DNA of 64,000 bases from Pseudomonas sp. RSB 5.4 (GTDB lineage: Bacteria > Pseudomonadota > Gammaproteobacteria > Pseudomonadales > Pseudomonadaceae), in assembly GCF_037126175.1 (NCBI RefSeq), contig NZ_CP146986.1, positions 3,190,501 through 3,254,500 of the forward strand, in the 5' to 3' direction. Each line of letters begins with the position of its first letter. Within the stretch, counting starts at the first letter, position 1. The position numbers were made by a program, and so were the translations under genes. Below the pieces are notes generated by a model. It ran no database searches. It was not told the DNA's origin and saw only the letters and a list, made by a program, of their open reading frames with translations. This document shows, in pieces, positions 54,961-64,000 of the stretch.

Positions 54961-55632
54961 TTACCTCTTGCGTAATACGTAAACCCGCCACATGGCATAG
55001 AGCGGAATAAAATCCAGTTGTTCCTGAATGCGAAAACCTGCGGCTTCGAATTCCTTTTCCACTGTCACAGCCGGTAACACAAATCGATTCTGGTAACCTT
55101 CCTGCCCACGCCGCTGTTCGGCGCGTTTGCGTTTCCAGGACTTGAAATTGCCGTCCACCCACAACGAAATGATCACGCTGTCACGGGTGACGCGCTCGAA
55201 TTCGCGCAAAATCGTCCGCCGATGTTCGGCTTCACCGATGTGATGCAACAAACGCATGCAGAAAATGCTGTCGACGGCGTTATCAGGCAAGGCAATGTCG
55301 AACGCTGACGTGTGCAAAGGTTGTACCCGTTTGACCACATCAGCCGGTTGCGCCTGCATCGCAGTCTTGATCATAGACTCGGAATTGTCCGCGCCAATGA
55401 TCACTCGATTGGGTTTTTCCGCCAGCAACGGCCAGAAGCGTCCTGCACCGCACGGCAGATCAAGCACCAACCCCGGTTCGCCGGCCAGTGTCAGCGCCTT
55501 GCGGGCCAACTGCTCGTCCCGCCAGTGAGACAACCGACGACCGAGACCGTCCTGGTGCTTGCGCAAATATTTTTGAGCATGCTGGTCATCATACTTTTCG
55601 GAAAAATCGAGCTTGATCGGACTGCTCATCAT
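54961..55632 (-). CDS. SAM-dependent methyltransferase (class I)
   Basis: 223 residues with a class I SAM fold: V-L-D-L-P-C-G-A-G-R-F (motif I, about 57-67), G-A-D-N-S-E-S-M (about 81-88) and F-C-M-R-L-L-H-H-I (about 123-131). The substrate is unknown; its operon with inaA and the ColR link point to an envelope component. AGGAG precedes two consecutive ATG codons (55632 or 55629). Confidence 0.9.
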   Translation of the reverse strand: MMSSPIKLDFSEKYDDQHAQKYLRKHQDGLGRRLSHWRDEQLARKALTLAGEPGLVLDLPCGAGRFWPLLAEKPNRVIIGADNSESMIKTAMQAQPADVVKRVQPLHTSAFDIALPDNAVDSIFCMRLLHHIGEAEHRRTILREFERVTRDSVIISLWVDGNFKSWKRKRAEQRRGQEGYQNRFVLPAVTVEKEFEAAGFRIQEQLDFIPLYAMWRVYVLRKR

Positions 55633-55698
55633 CGGGACTCCTGAATGACTGATGCCCCTACCTTAGGTAGTGGCGTGTCAGCGTCAGGTCGTCCCTTT

Positions 55699-55714
55699 GT
55701 GAAAATTACGTCAG
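55699..55714 (-). promoter_or_regulatory. ColR-box-like site before the methyltransferase-inaA operon
   Basis: On the minus strand the sequence is CTGACGTAATTTTCAC. Against the P. putida ColR motif YYNASNNYTTTTTCAC (recollection) it agrees at 11 of 13 defined positions, the two mismatches being positions 8 and 9. A second site with mismatches at the same two positions is at 57845. Confidence 0.65.
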
Positions 55715-55780
55715 GTAAACAGGCAATCTATTACAGGGTTTTACACGGGGAAAGCAATAGCGCGGGGCCATCAGCGACCG

Positions 55781-57055
55781 TCAACGCTGTCCCAGCGTGA
55801 CCTCAAAGCGGCAGCCATTGGGCTGCATGGTGCTCAGCGTCACCTCCCAGCCCTGGTTTTCACAGATCCGCTGCACCAGCGACAAGCCCAGGCCCAGGCC
55901 TTCGCCACGCTTCTCATTGCCGCGCACGAATGGCTGGAACATGGCTTCACGTTTTTCCTCGGGAATGCCGACGCCCGAGTCTTCGACGACGAAGCCGTTG
56001 TCGTTGAGCGTCAGGCGGATGAATCCGTGCTCGGTGTAGTGACAGGCATTGCGCAGCAAGTTACCCATGACGGCGCTGAGCAAAGTCGCATTGAAGCGGG
56101 TGTCCGGCGGATTGCCCGGTTCAAATATCAGCTGCAGCCCTTTCGACTCGATCGGTTCACGCCAGATCCCCAACAAGCCGTCGGCCACCTGGCTGAGATT
56201 CTGCTGCGGCGCGGAACCGGCGTCTTCGCGCTGGGCACGGGCGAGCATCAGGAAGGTCTGCACCAGCTCGCGCATTTCTTCGCTGGCGCGGGCGATGCGC
56301 TCGACCTGGGCGCGGCCGCGCTGATCCAGCCCCGGGTTTTCCAGCAGCAGTTCGCAGGAACTGGCCAGCACCATCAACGGGGTGCGCAGTTCGTGACTGA
56401 CGTCGCTGGTAAACAGCCGCTCGCGCGTCAGCGCCTGACGCAGACGCCCGAGCGTGGCATCGAACGCCACGGCCAGTTCACCGACTTCGTCAGCCGCATA
56501 GTCCGGCGCCAGCGGCGGCGCCAGACCGAGCAGTTGATCGCGGTGGCGCACTTGCCGTGCCAGGCGCACGACCGGCGCCATGACCTTGCGCGCCAACACC
56601 CAGCCGAGGAACACCGCCAGCGCCAGACTGAGCACAAAGCCCACCAGCACCACAGCGAACAGCACGCGTTCACGCTCTTCGAAATCGCTCTGATCCTGCA
56701 GCAGGACATAGCGACGACCGTCGACGATCTCGACCATCGCGTGATACGACAGCTGCTCGCGGAACACTTCGTGGAAACCCGCATCGAGGTGGCGCAGATC
56801 CTTGGGCAGCTCGAAATCACCCGGTCCGCCGCTGAAGTAGAACAACTGATCCGGCTCGGGGCGATGGCTCCAGTCCGAGACGTTGTCCATCAGCAGCAGA
56901 CGTTGCAGGTCGCCGCCCAGTCCTGCCGAAATCAGTTTCTCCTCCACCAGGTGCACCGTCGCCACAATGCCCATGGCGAAAGCCCCGGCCACCAGCGCAC
57001 TCATCAGCGCAAAGGCGATGATGATCCGCTGGGAAAGGCTTTGCTTAAACTCCAT
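55781..57055 (-). CDS. colS: Sensor histidine kinase ColS
   Basis: 424 residues: membrane helices at about 10-32 and 132-158 around a short periplasmic loop containing H-E-V-F-R-E (an E-x-x-x-E pair; ColS of P. putida senses iron/zinc through Glu residues in this loop), a HAMP region, the H-box S-D-V-S-H-E-L-R-T-P-L, and an HATPase with N, G1 (D-S-G-V-G-I) and G2 (G-L-G-L-G-L) boxes. Overlaps colR by 11 bases; GAGGGG precedes ATG 57055. Confidence 0.92.
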   Translation of the reverse strand: MEFKQSLSQRIIIAFALMSALVAGAFAMGIVATVHLVEEKLISAGLGGDLQRLLLMDNVSDWSHRPEPDQLFYFSGGPGDFELPKDLRHLDAGFHEVFREQLSYHAMVEIVDGRRYVLLQDQSDFEERERVLFAVVLVGFVLSLALAVFLGWVLARKVMAPVVRLARQVRHRDQLLGLAPPLAPDYAADEVGELAVAFDATLGRLRQALTRERLFTSDVSHELRTPLMVLASSCELLLENPGLDQRGRAQVERIARASEEMRELVQTFLMLARAQREDAGSAPQQNLSQVADGLLGIWREPIESKGLQLIFEPGNPPDTRFNATLLSAVMGNLLRNACHYTEHGFIRLTLNDNGFVVEDSGVGIPEEKREAMFQPFVRGNEKRGEGLGLGLSLVQRICENQGWEVTLSTMQPNGCRFEVTLGQR

Positions 57056-57728
57056 CACGCCCCTCGGCCAAGCGGTAACCCACGCCGTGCACGGTTTGCA
57101 GCAACGGCTTGGCGAATGGCTTGTCGATCACCTGACGCAATTGGTGGACGTGGCTGCGCAGGCTGTCGCTGTCCGGGCAGTCATCGCCCCACAGCGCTTC
57201 CTCGAGAATTTCCCGACGCAGGACGTGCGGACTCTTCTGCATCAATACCGCCAGCAGTTTCAGGCCGACCGGGTTGAGCTTGAGCAGCTTGCCATCGCGG
57301 GTCACTTCCAGCGTGTCGAGGTCGTAGCTCAGGTCACCGACCTGCAGCGCACGGCGTCCGCCGCCCTGGGTGCGACGCATCACCGCTTCGATGCGTGCCG
57401 CCAGTTCCGACAGCGCAAACGGTTTGACCAGATAATCGTCGGCCCCGGACTTGAAGCCCTGCAGGCGGTCGTCCAGTTGATCGCGGGCGGTGAGCATGAT
57501 CACCGGCGTGTCGCGTCGGGCATCTTCACGCAGGCGCTTGCACAGGGTGTAGCCGTCGATCCCGGGCAACATGATGTCGAGCACGATCAGATCGTAATGC
57601 TCGGTGGCCGCCAGGTGCAGGCCCGACAAGCCGTCCTGGGCGCAATCGACGGTATAGCCTTTGAGCCCCAGGTAATCGGCCAGGTTGGCCAGGATATCGC
57701 GGTTGTCTTCAACCAATAAAATTCGCAT
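57045..57728 (-). CDS. colR: Response regulator ColR
   Basis: 227 residues: OmpR/PhoB-type receiver with phospho-Asp D51 (V-L-D-I-M-L-P-G) and a C-terminal winged helix (about 128-225). ColRS controls outer membrane and LPS-modifying genes in Pseudomonas and protects against metals, phenol and antimicrobial peptides. The flanking ColR-like boxes suggest it regulates both neighbouring units. Confidence 0.93.
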   Translation of the reverse strand: MRILLVEDNRDILANLADYLGLKGYTVDCAQDGLSGLHLAATEHYDLIVLDIMLPGIDGYTLCKRLREDARRDTPVIMLTARDQLDDRLQGFKSGADDYLVKPFALSELAARIEAVMRRTQGGGRRALQVGDLSYDLDTLEVTRDGKLLKLNPVGLKLLAVLMQKSPHVLRREILEEALWGDDCPDSDSLRSHVHQLRQVIDKPFAKPLLQTVHGVGYRLAEGRDGV

Positions 57729-57844
57729 GGGCAGCTCCTCCGCACACAGTAACGGCCGTCTCGGCCCGGCAGCTTAAGGCCAACGCCGGCTCAGGGCTAG
57801 GGCTGGTCCTTATGGATATCGGTTTTTCAAGCCAAATTAATTAC

Positions 57845-57860
57845 TTAACAAAGTTTTCAC
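57845..57860 (+). promoter_or_regulatory. ColR-box-like site before the sulfatase-family gene
   Basis: TTAACAAAGTTTTCAC, 11 of 13 defined positions of the ColR motif, 71 bases before the start codon of the LTA-synthase-like gene and in the intergenic region shared with divergent colR. Confidence 0.65.
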
Positions 57861-57930
57861 TATCGGTTCACAACCTGATTACAGTAGCGCCGTGAAACTC
57901 CCGCGCCATTGATATAAGGAAAACTAGACA

Positions 57931-59880
57931 ATGGACCCTTTCAAGACGGCGCCCATGCGCTTTCTGCTGTTGATCACCGGCGCCTGGCTGGTCATTTTTC
58001 TCCTGACTCGAGCGGTACTGCTGCTGACTCACCTGGATGAGGCTGGCGGTTTTGCCCTTTCCGCATTCGGCATAGGCGCGCTTTATGACCTGGGGTTTCT
58101 CGCCTACGCCGCCCTGCCGATGGGCTTGTACCTTCTGCTCTGCCCGCCGGGCCTGTGGCGTCGTCGTGGACATCGCGGGTTCCTGCGCGCCCTGCTGACC
58201 ATCAGCCTGTTCGCCATGCTGTTCGTGGCGGTGGCCGAATGGCTGTTCTGGGACGAGTTCGGCGTGCGTTTCAACTTCATCGCCGTCGATTACCTGGTGT
58301 ACTCCGACGAAGTGCTGAACAACGTCCTCGAGTCGTACCCGATCGGCAAACTGCTGAGCCTCCTCGCGGTGCTGGCCGTGGTGATCAGCTTTGCCCTGCG
58401 CAAGCCGTTCAATGCCGCCATGAATGCCCCGTTGCCAGCGCTGCGCGGCCGTCTGCTCAGCGCATTGGGCCTGTTGATCGTCGCGGGCCTGAGCCTGCAA
58501 CTGCTCAGCCAGGACGCCCCGCGTGCCCAGGGCGGCAACGCCTACCAGAACGAACTGGCCAGCAATGGCCCGTATCAGTTCTTCGCCGCGTTCCGTAACA
58601 ATGAACTGGACTACACCCAGTTCTACAAGAGCCTGCCGGCGGAAAAAGTCGCCAGCCAGATCCGCGCCGAGCTGAGTGAAAGCGACGCGCGTTTCATCGG
58701 CAAGGACCCGCAGGACATCCGCCGGGTGATCGACAACCCGGGCACCCCGCGCAAGCCGAACATTGTGCTGGTGACCATCGAAAGCCTGAGCGCCAAGTAC
58801 CTGGGCAGCAATGGCGACGGTCGCAACCTGACGCCCAACCTCGACGCCTTGCGCAAGCAGAGCCTGTACTTCAATAACTTCTACGCCACCGGTACCCGCA
58901 CCGACCGTGGTCTGGAAGCGATCACCCTGGCCATCCCGCCGACGCCGGGCCGCTCGATCGTCAAGCGCATCGGCCGCGAAAGCGGTTTCGCCAGCCTTGG
59001 CCAGCAACTGAGCGCGGTGGGTTACGACAGCGTGTTCGTCTATGGCGGACGCGGCTACTTCGACAACATGAACGCGTTCTTCAGCGGCAACGGCTATCGC
59101 GTCGTCGACCAGAGCAGCGTTGATGAAGCCGAAATCCACTTCAAGAACGCCTGGGGCATGGCCGACGAAGATCTGTATCGCCAGACCCTGAAACTGGCGG
59201 ACACCGATTACGCCAAGCAACAGCCGTTTTTGCTGCAACTGATGACCACGTCCAACCATCGTCCTTACACATACCCGGACAACCGGATCGACATCAAGTC
59301 CGGTAACGGCCGCGATGGCGCGGTGAAGTACACCGACTATGCCATCGGCCAATTCCTCGAGCAGGCGCGGCAGAAGCCGTGGTTCGACAACACCATCTTC
59401 ATTTTCGTCGCCGACCACACCGCGGGCAGCGCCGGTAAAGAAGACCTGCCGATCAGCAACTATCAGATCCCGCTGTTCATCTATGCGCCGAAAATGATCG
59501 AAGCTCGCGAGAGTGCGCAACTGGCCAGCCAGATCGACCTCGCTCCGACGCTGCTGGGCCTGCTGAACCTGGATTACACCTCGACGTTCTTTGGCCGCAA
59601 CCTGCTGCAGGACAACCCGCTGCCACCGCGCGTAGTGGTCGGTAACTATCAGCATCTGGGTCTGTTCGATGGCAAGGATCTGGCGATCCTCAGTCCGCGC
59701 CAGGGCCTGCGCCGGCATGATGATGCGCTGACCGAGAGCCGTGAATCGCGAGTTACCAGCGACGATCCGCTGGTCAGCCGGGCAATTGCGTATTACCAGG
59801 CGGCCAGTTATGGCTTCAAACAGCAGCTGTTGAGTTGGAAACCTGCGAAGGACGGCACTGTCCAGGTCAGCGAACAGTAA
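57931..59880 (+). CDS. LTA synthase/sulfatase-family membrane enzyme
   Basis: 649 residues: about five membrane helices in residues 10-170, then a periplasmic alkaline-phosphatase-superfamily domain. Visible catalytic elements are the metal-binding E in V-T-I-E-S-L, the Thr nucleophile region G-T-R-T-D-R-G-L-E-A, and V-A-D-H-T-A-G near the end. Relatives (LtaS/OpgB-type) transfer glycerol-phosphate or phosphoethanolamine onto envelope glycans or lipids. The divergent colR and the ColR-like box suggest an envelope-modifying role under ColRS. Confidence 0.88.
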   Translation: MDPFKTAPMRFLLLITGAWLVIFLLTRAVLLLTHLDEAGGFALSAFGIGALYDLGFLAYAALPMGLYLLLCPPGLWRRRGHRGFLRALLTISLFAMLFVAVAEWLFWDEFGVRFNFIAVDYLVYSDEVLNNVLESYPIGKLLSLLAVLAVVISFALRKPFNAAMNAPLPALRGRLLSALGLLIVAGLSLQLLSQDAPRAQGGNAYQNELASNGPYQFFAAFRNNELDYTQFYKSLPAEKVASQIRAELSESDARFIGKDPQDIRRVIDNPGTPRKPNIVLVTIESLSAKYLGSNGDGRNLTPNLDALRKQSLYFNNFYATGTRTDRGLEAITLAIPPTPGRSIVKRIGRESGFASLGQQLSAVGYDSVFVYGGRGYFDNMNAFFSGNGYRVVDQSSVDEAEIHFKNAWGMADEDLYRQTLKLADTDYAKQQPFLLQLMTTSNHRPYTYPDNRIDIKSGNGRDGAVKYTDYAIGQFLEQARQKPWFDNTIFIFVADHTAGSAGKEDLPISNYQIPLFIYAPKMIEARESAQLASQIDLAPTLLGLLNLDYTSTFFGRNLLQDNPLPPRVVVGNYQHLGLFDGKDLAILSPRQGLRRHDDALTESRESRVTSDDPLVSRAIAYYQAASYGFKQQLLSWKPAKDGTVQVSEQ

Positions 59881-59890
59881 CCGTCAATAG

Positions 59891-59929
59891 AAACGCCCCG
59901 GGGCTGATGCACCGGGGCGTTTTTTTTTT
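59891..59929 (+). terminator. Rho-independent terminator after the LTA-synthase-like gene
   Basis: AACGCCCCGG / CCGGGGCGTT stem with a GCTGATGCA loop region and nine T. Confidence 0.95.
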
Positions 59930-59963
59930 GCACGACCGGTTATCGCAGGAACACAGATCCCAA

Positions 59964-60052
59964 TGTGGGAGCGAGCCTGCTCGCGAATGCTGTGTATGCG
60001 TCACAGCTGTAGTGAACGCTGGATGGCTTTCGCGAGCAGGCTCGCTCCCACA
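59964..60052. repeat. REP doublet, 'TGTGGGAGCGRGCTTGCTCGCGAA' family
   Basis: TGTGGGAGCGAGCCTGCTCG and the inverse CGAGCAGGCTCGCTCCCACA. Confidence 0.92.
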
Positions 60053-60084
60053 GGGGATGGTGTGAAGCCTGGAATCCGGGCAAT

Positions 60085-60120
60085 AAAAAACCCCGTCTGC
60101 TCATCGCAGGCGGGGTTTTT
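60085..60120 (-). terminator. Terminator of the groES-groEL operon
   Basis: AAAAAACCCCG..CGGGGTTTTT stem with A/T tails on both sides; on the minus strand it follows the groEL stop by about 20 bases. It could also stop plus-strand read-through. Confidence 0.93.
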
Positions 60121-60141
60121 CGTTACAGGGGTAAGGCTGGC

Positions 60142-61800
<1,659 letters not shown>

Positions 61801-61838
61801 TTAAATACTTTGTAGTAACGGGAAAATGAGCGGGGAAA

Positions 61839-62132
61839 TCAGCCTTCCAGTACAGCGAGAATCTCGTTCTCAGCCATTACCAGCAGGTCTTCGCCGTCGA
61901 CTTTCACAGTGTTGCTGCCGGAGTAAGGACCGAACACAACCTTGTCGCCGACTTTAACGGCCAGCGCACGCACTTCACCGTTTTCCAGAGTCTTGCCTGG
62001 ACCTGCAGCGACGATCACACCGTGGTTGGCTTTTTCAGCAGCCGAACCTGGCAGGACGATACCGCCAGCGGTTTTCTTTTCTTCTTCGCTGCGACGGATG
62101 ACGACGCGGTCATGCAGAGGACGAAGCTTCAT
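61839..62132 (-). CDS. groS: Co-chaperonin GroES (10 kDa)
   Basis: 97 residues: [14 protein letters not shown] start, the mobile loop G-G-I-V-L-P-G-S-A, and V-V-F-G-P-Y-S-G-S. It caps the GroEL ring. AGGAGAG precedes the ATG. Confidence 0.99.
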   Translation of the reverse strand: MKLRPLHDRVVIRRSEEEKKTAGGIVLPGSAAEKANHGVIVAAGPGKTLENGEVRALAVKVGDKVVFGPYSGSNTVKVDGEDLLVMAENEILAVLEG

Positions 62133-62274
62133 TGTCGATCTCTCCTAATTGTGGTTTTCATCGGCCGGTGTAGTCCCGGCGGGTTTAACAAATCCGGCCT
62201 GCGCCGGTTGCGATTCGTCGAGCGAACCGCGGAAGTCTGTCCGACTCAAATGCCGGAAACCTTTCGGTGACCGA

Positions 62275-62305
62275 TACATAAGGGCGCATAAGCTTATTAC
62301 AAGGG
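62275..62305 (-). promoter_or_regulatory. Sigma-32-like heat-shock promoter of groESL
   Basis: On the minus strand: CCCTTGTAA, a 13-base gap, then CCCTTATGTA, resembling CCCTTGAA-N13-CCCCATNTA. It sits about 145 bases before groES. Confidence 0.75.
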
Positions 62306-62358
62306 CGGGGGGCAAAAAATTTTCATCGATTTGCCCCTTGAATGCCGCGCACAAAGAA

Positions 62359-62378
62359 ACGGCACCCGAAGGTGCCGT
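62359..62378 (-). terminator. Terminator of fxsA
   Basis: Perfect 8-bp stem ACGGCACC-CGAA-GGTGCCGT; the minus-strand side continues TTCTTTG. It is 10 bases after the fxsA stop. Confidence 0.8.
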
Positions 62379-62388
62379 GTCGATGCAG

Positions 62389-62865
62389 TTACTTGCTGTC
62401 GCGATGTTCGAACTCGCCTTCGATCACATCACCTTCGCGGCCCAGAGGCTGGCGTGGTGCAGGACCGCCACGCGGTTGCAGATCGTCGGCGAAGGCACGC
62501 TGACGAATTGCCTGTTCTTCGGCGCGCTGGCGCATCTTGTTCGCCAGCAGGCGACGGGTGAACGGCAGCAGCATCACCAGACCGACCACGTCACTGACGA
62601 AGCCCGGCAGGATCAACAGGCCACCGGCCAGTGCCAGCATCAGGCCTTCAAGCATGGTCTGTGCGGGCAACTCACCGCGATTCAGGCTTTCACGGGCACG
62701 CAGCGCCGTGGCCAGACCGGCGACGCGCAGTACGAACACACCGAACATCGAGCCGAGAATGATCAGCAGCAGGGCCGGGAAAAACCCGATAGCCCCTGCC
62801 ACTTTGACGAATACGAACAGCTCCAGCACCGGAAACAGCAGAAAGAGCAACAAAAAAGGGCGCAT
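62389..62865 (-). CDS. fxsA: FxsA family membrane protein
   Basis: 158 residues with three to four membrane helices in residues 3-105 (L-L-L-F-L-L-F-P-V-L-E-L-F, G-S-M-F-G-V-F-V-L-R, L-I-L-P-G-F-V-S-D-V-V-G-L) and a charged C-terminal tail. FxsA of Escherichia affects phage T7 exclusion by F pif. It stands upstream of groESL on the same strand, as in many Gammaproteobacteria. GAGGA precedes ATG 62865. Confidence 0.93.
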   Translation of the reverse strand: MRPFLLLFLLFPVLELFVFVKVAGAIGFFPALLLIILGSMFGVFVLRVAGLATALRARESLNRGELPAQTMLEGLMLALAGGLLILPGFVSDVVGLVMLLPFTRRLLANKMRQRAEEQAIRQRAFADDLQPRGGPAPRQPLGREGDVIEGEFEHRDSK

Positions 62866-62930
62866 CAAAGATTCCTCAACGCAAGAAATGCCTTGCAGTA
62901 AGCCTTAGATGACGTCGCCCTTTCGTGAAT

Positions 62931-63662
62931 TCAAGCGTCGGCCATCGCATTTTTTGGCCAGACCTCGGCGTGAGCCAGAGAAACCAAGGCTTCGCGCACT
63001 TGTATCGGCGTATGACAAGGCGCTTGAAACGGCAGCCAGTACAGCGCCTGACCGATGCGCAGGTGCATGCCTTCGCTGTCGATCCCGGCCAGTTGTGCCG
63101 GTTCGGTTTTCGGCAGCCCGCTGAGTTCCACGTAATGCGCGATGGCTTTGGCGTGATCGCTGTTCATGTGCTCGACCATGCTGATTTCCGCCTTGCCGGC
63201 GAACGGGTTGGCCAGGGTCAGTTGATCAACCCAGTGAATCGCGCCGAAACCGCCGATGTAGCGGTGACGCACCGGGTTGAGCACCCAGAAATCAAAGTCG
63301 TGGGCCTTGTGGTAGTTCTGCGAGTCGGGGAAATAACGGTAGTAACGCTCGGCGGCGGCATCGATGGCAGCCGGGTCTTCGAGCTTCTGCGCCTCGGCCA
63401 GATAGGTCAGGCGACCAACGGCTTGCACGTCGTCGGCATCGCGCTCACCCACCAGCAGCGAACATTTCGGGTCCTTCTGCAGGTTGTGGGTGTGCTGGGC
63501 AATGCGGCTGATCAGGATCAGCGGGCGGCCTTGCTCATCCAGGCAATACGGCACCACCGAGCCGAACGGAAAACCGGGCATCGATTTGGAGTGGGTCGAC
63601 AATACGCCACGGTATTCCTTGAGAAGCAATTCTCGGGCATTCTTGGCCGCTTCAACGCTCAA
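62931..63662 (-). CDS. HugZ-like / pyridoxamine 5'-phosphate oxidase-fold protein
   Basis: 243 residues: an N-terminal split-barrel domain (about 20-150; G-F-P-F-G-S-V-V-P-Y, L-I-L-I-S-R-I-A-Q-H-T-H-N) and a C-terminal DUF2470-like domain (about 165-240; M-V-E-H-M-N-S-D-H-A-K-A). The layout fits HugZ heme-utilisation proteins, but heme binding cannot be shown here. The best start is TTG at 63660-63662: AGGAG lies seven bases upstream, the protein there begins S-V-E-A-A-K-N-A-R, and no ATG gives the right length. Confidence 0.85.
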   Translation of the reverse strand: MSVEAAKNARELLLKEYRGVLSTHSKSMPGFPFGSVVPYCLDEQGRPLILISRIAQHTHNLQKDPKCSLLVGERDADDVQAVGRLTYLAEAQKLEDPAAIDAAAERYYRYFPDSQNYHKAHDFDFWVLNPVRHRYIGGFGAIHWVDQLTLANPFAGKAEISMVEHMNSDHAKAIAHYVELSGLPKTEPAQLAGIDSEGMHLRIGQALYWLPFQAPCHTPIQVREALVSLAHAEVWPKNAMADA

Positions 63663-63826
63663 TTTATGACTCCTTATATAGAATCCGTCGAAAAAACGGA
63701 CAGGCGCCTGGGGATAAGTCCCGGTCACGCCATCGGGCAATGCTCATGTGCAATCTGGCCATAACCGGTACGGATCGAGCGTCGCCAATAACAAAAACCA
63801 CTCAGACCGGCTATTGGGGCATGCGA

Positions 63827-64000
63827 ATGCAACTCAACGACAAAGTAATCATTATCACCGGCGGTTGCCAGGGTTTGGGCCGTTCCATGGCCGAGTATTT
63901 CGCCGGCAAAGGCGCGAAGCTGGCACTGGTAGACCTCAATCAGGAAAAACTCGACGACGCGGTGGCAGCCTGCAAGGCCAAGGGCGTCGAGGCGCGCAGC
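63827..64000 (+). CDS. Short-chain dehydrogenase/reductase (N-terminal part, cut by window edge)
   Basis: 58 residues are visible: M-Q-L-N-D-K-V-I-I-I-T-G-G-C-Q-G-L-G-R-S (TGGxxGxG coenzyme motif), then L-A-L-V-D-L-N with the acidic residue expected for NAD preference. It is FabG-like. GGGG precedes ATG 63827; ATG 63821 is in the same frame. Confidence 0.9.
   Translation, partial: MQLNDKVIIITGGCQGLGRSMAEYFAGKGAKLALVDLNQEKLDDAVAACKAKGVEARS

Noticed and set aside
57868..59718. 616-codon minus-strand open frame over the LTA-synthase-like gene
   Set aside because: Antisense shadow; no recognisable domain and no ribosome site.

Overview
The window is a piece of chromosome from a fluorescent Pseudomonas, most likely of the P. 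fluorescens group. The evidence is high GC, many Pseudomonas-type REP doublets, and gene blocks that by recollection follow P. aeruginosa order: fumarase / GGDEF protein / ferredoxin reductase / enoyl-CoA hydratase; argP / ACT protein / LysE exporter / sodB / bifA / imelysin operon / RND pump / inaA / colRS / groESL / fxsA. No rRNA, tRNA, IS element, prophage or CRISPR array was seen.

Layout. 1-4.5 kb: a minus-strand operon (GGDEF cyclase, ferredoxin reductase, start of an enoyl-CoA hydratase), divergent from a class I fumarase. 4.6-14.7 kb: an accessory locus of one TcB-like (SpvB/TcdB) and two TcC-like (RHS core plus variable tail) insecticidal toxin complex genes, with no TcA gene in the window and a perfect 20-bp lux-box-like palindrome upstream. 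14.8-19.5 kb: a DctB/DctD (MifS/MifR)-type two-component system next to a dicarboxylate/alpha-ketoglutarate transporter that has a clear sigma-54 promoter and paired upstream palindromes. 19.6-31.4 kb: a patchwork of small metabolic and regulatory genes, including a 2-ketoarginine decarboxylase-like/aldehyde dehydrogenase pair, several LysR and AraC regulators, a metallo-beta-lactamase-fold protein and small exported proteins. 31.6-35.4 kb: pobR, pobA and a DHA2 drug-type exporter. 35.5-38.6 kb: a Cache-domain protein, a coiled-coil membrane protein and an epimerase.

38.6-49.4 kb: argP with an ACT protein and LysE exporter, sodB, bifA, then a four-gene imelysin / di-heme / imelysin / DUF1513 operon behind a Fur-like palindrome. 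49.6-53.8 kb: a MexVW-like fusion protein and RND pump. 54-59.9 kb: the colRS locus. Minus-strand colRS is flanked by a putative LTA-synthase-like enzyme on one side and a methyltransferase-inaA-small protein operon on the other; each flank carries a ColR-box-like motif. 60.1-64 kb: groESL with a sigma-32-like promoter, fxsA, a HugZ-like protein and the start of a short-chain dehydrogenase.

The most novel part is the Tc-like locus. Its two TcC proteins carry different C-terminal tails that nevertheless look distantly related to each other, are rich in Gly/Ala hydrophobic helices, and show no catalytic motif of known Tc effectors. REP doublets (three main sequence families) sit in most intergenic gaps outside this locus.
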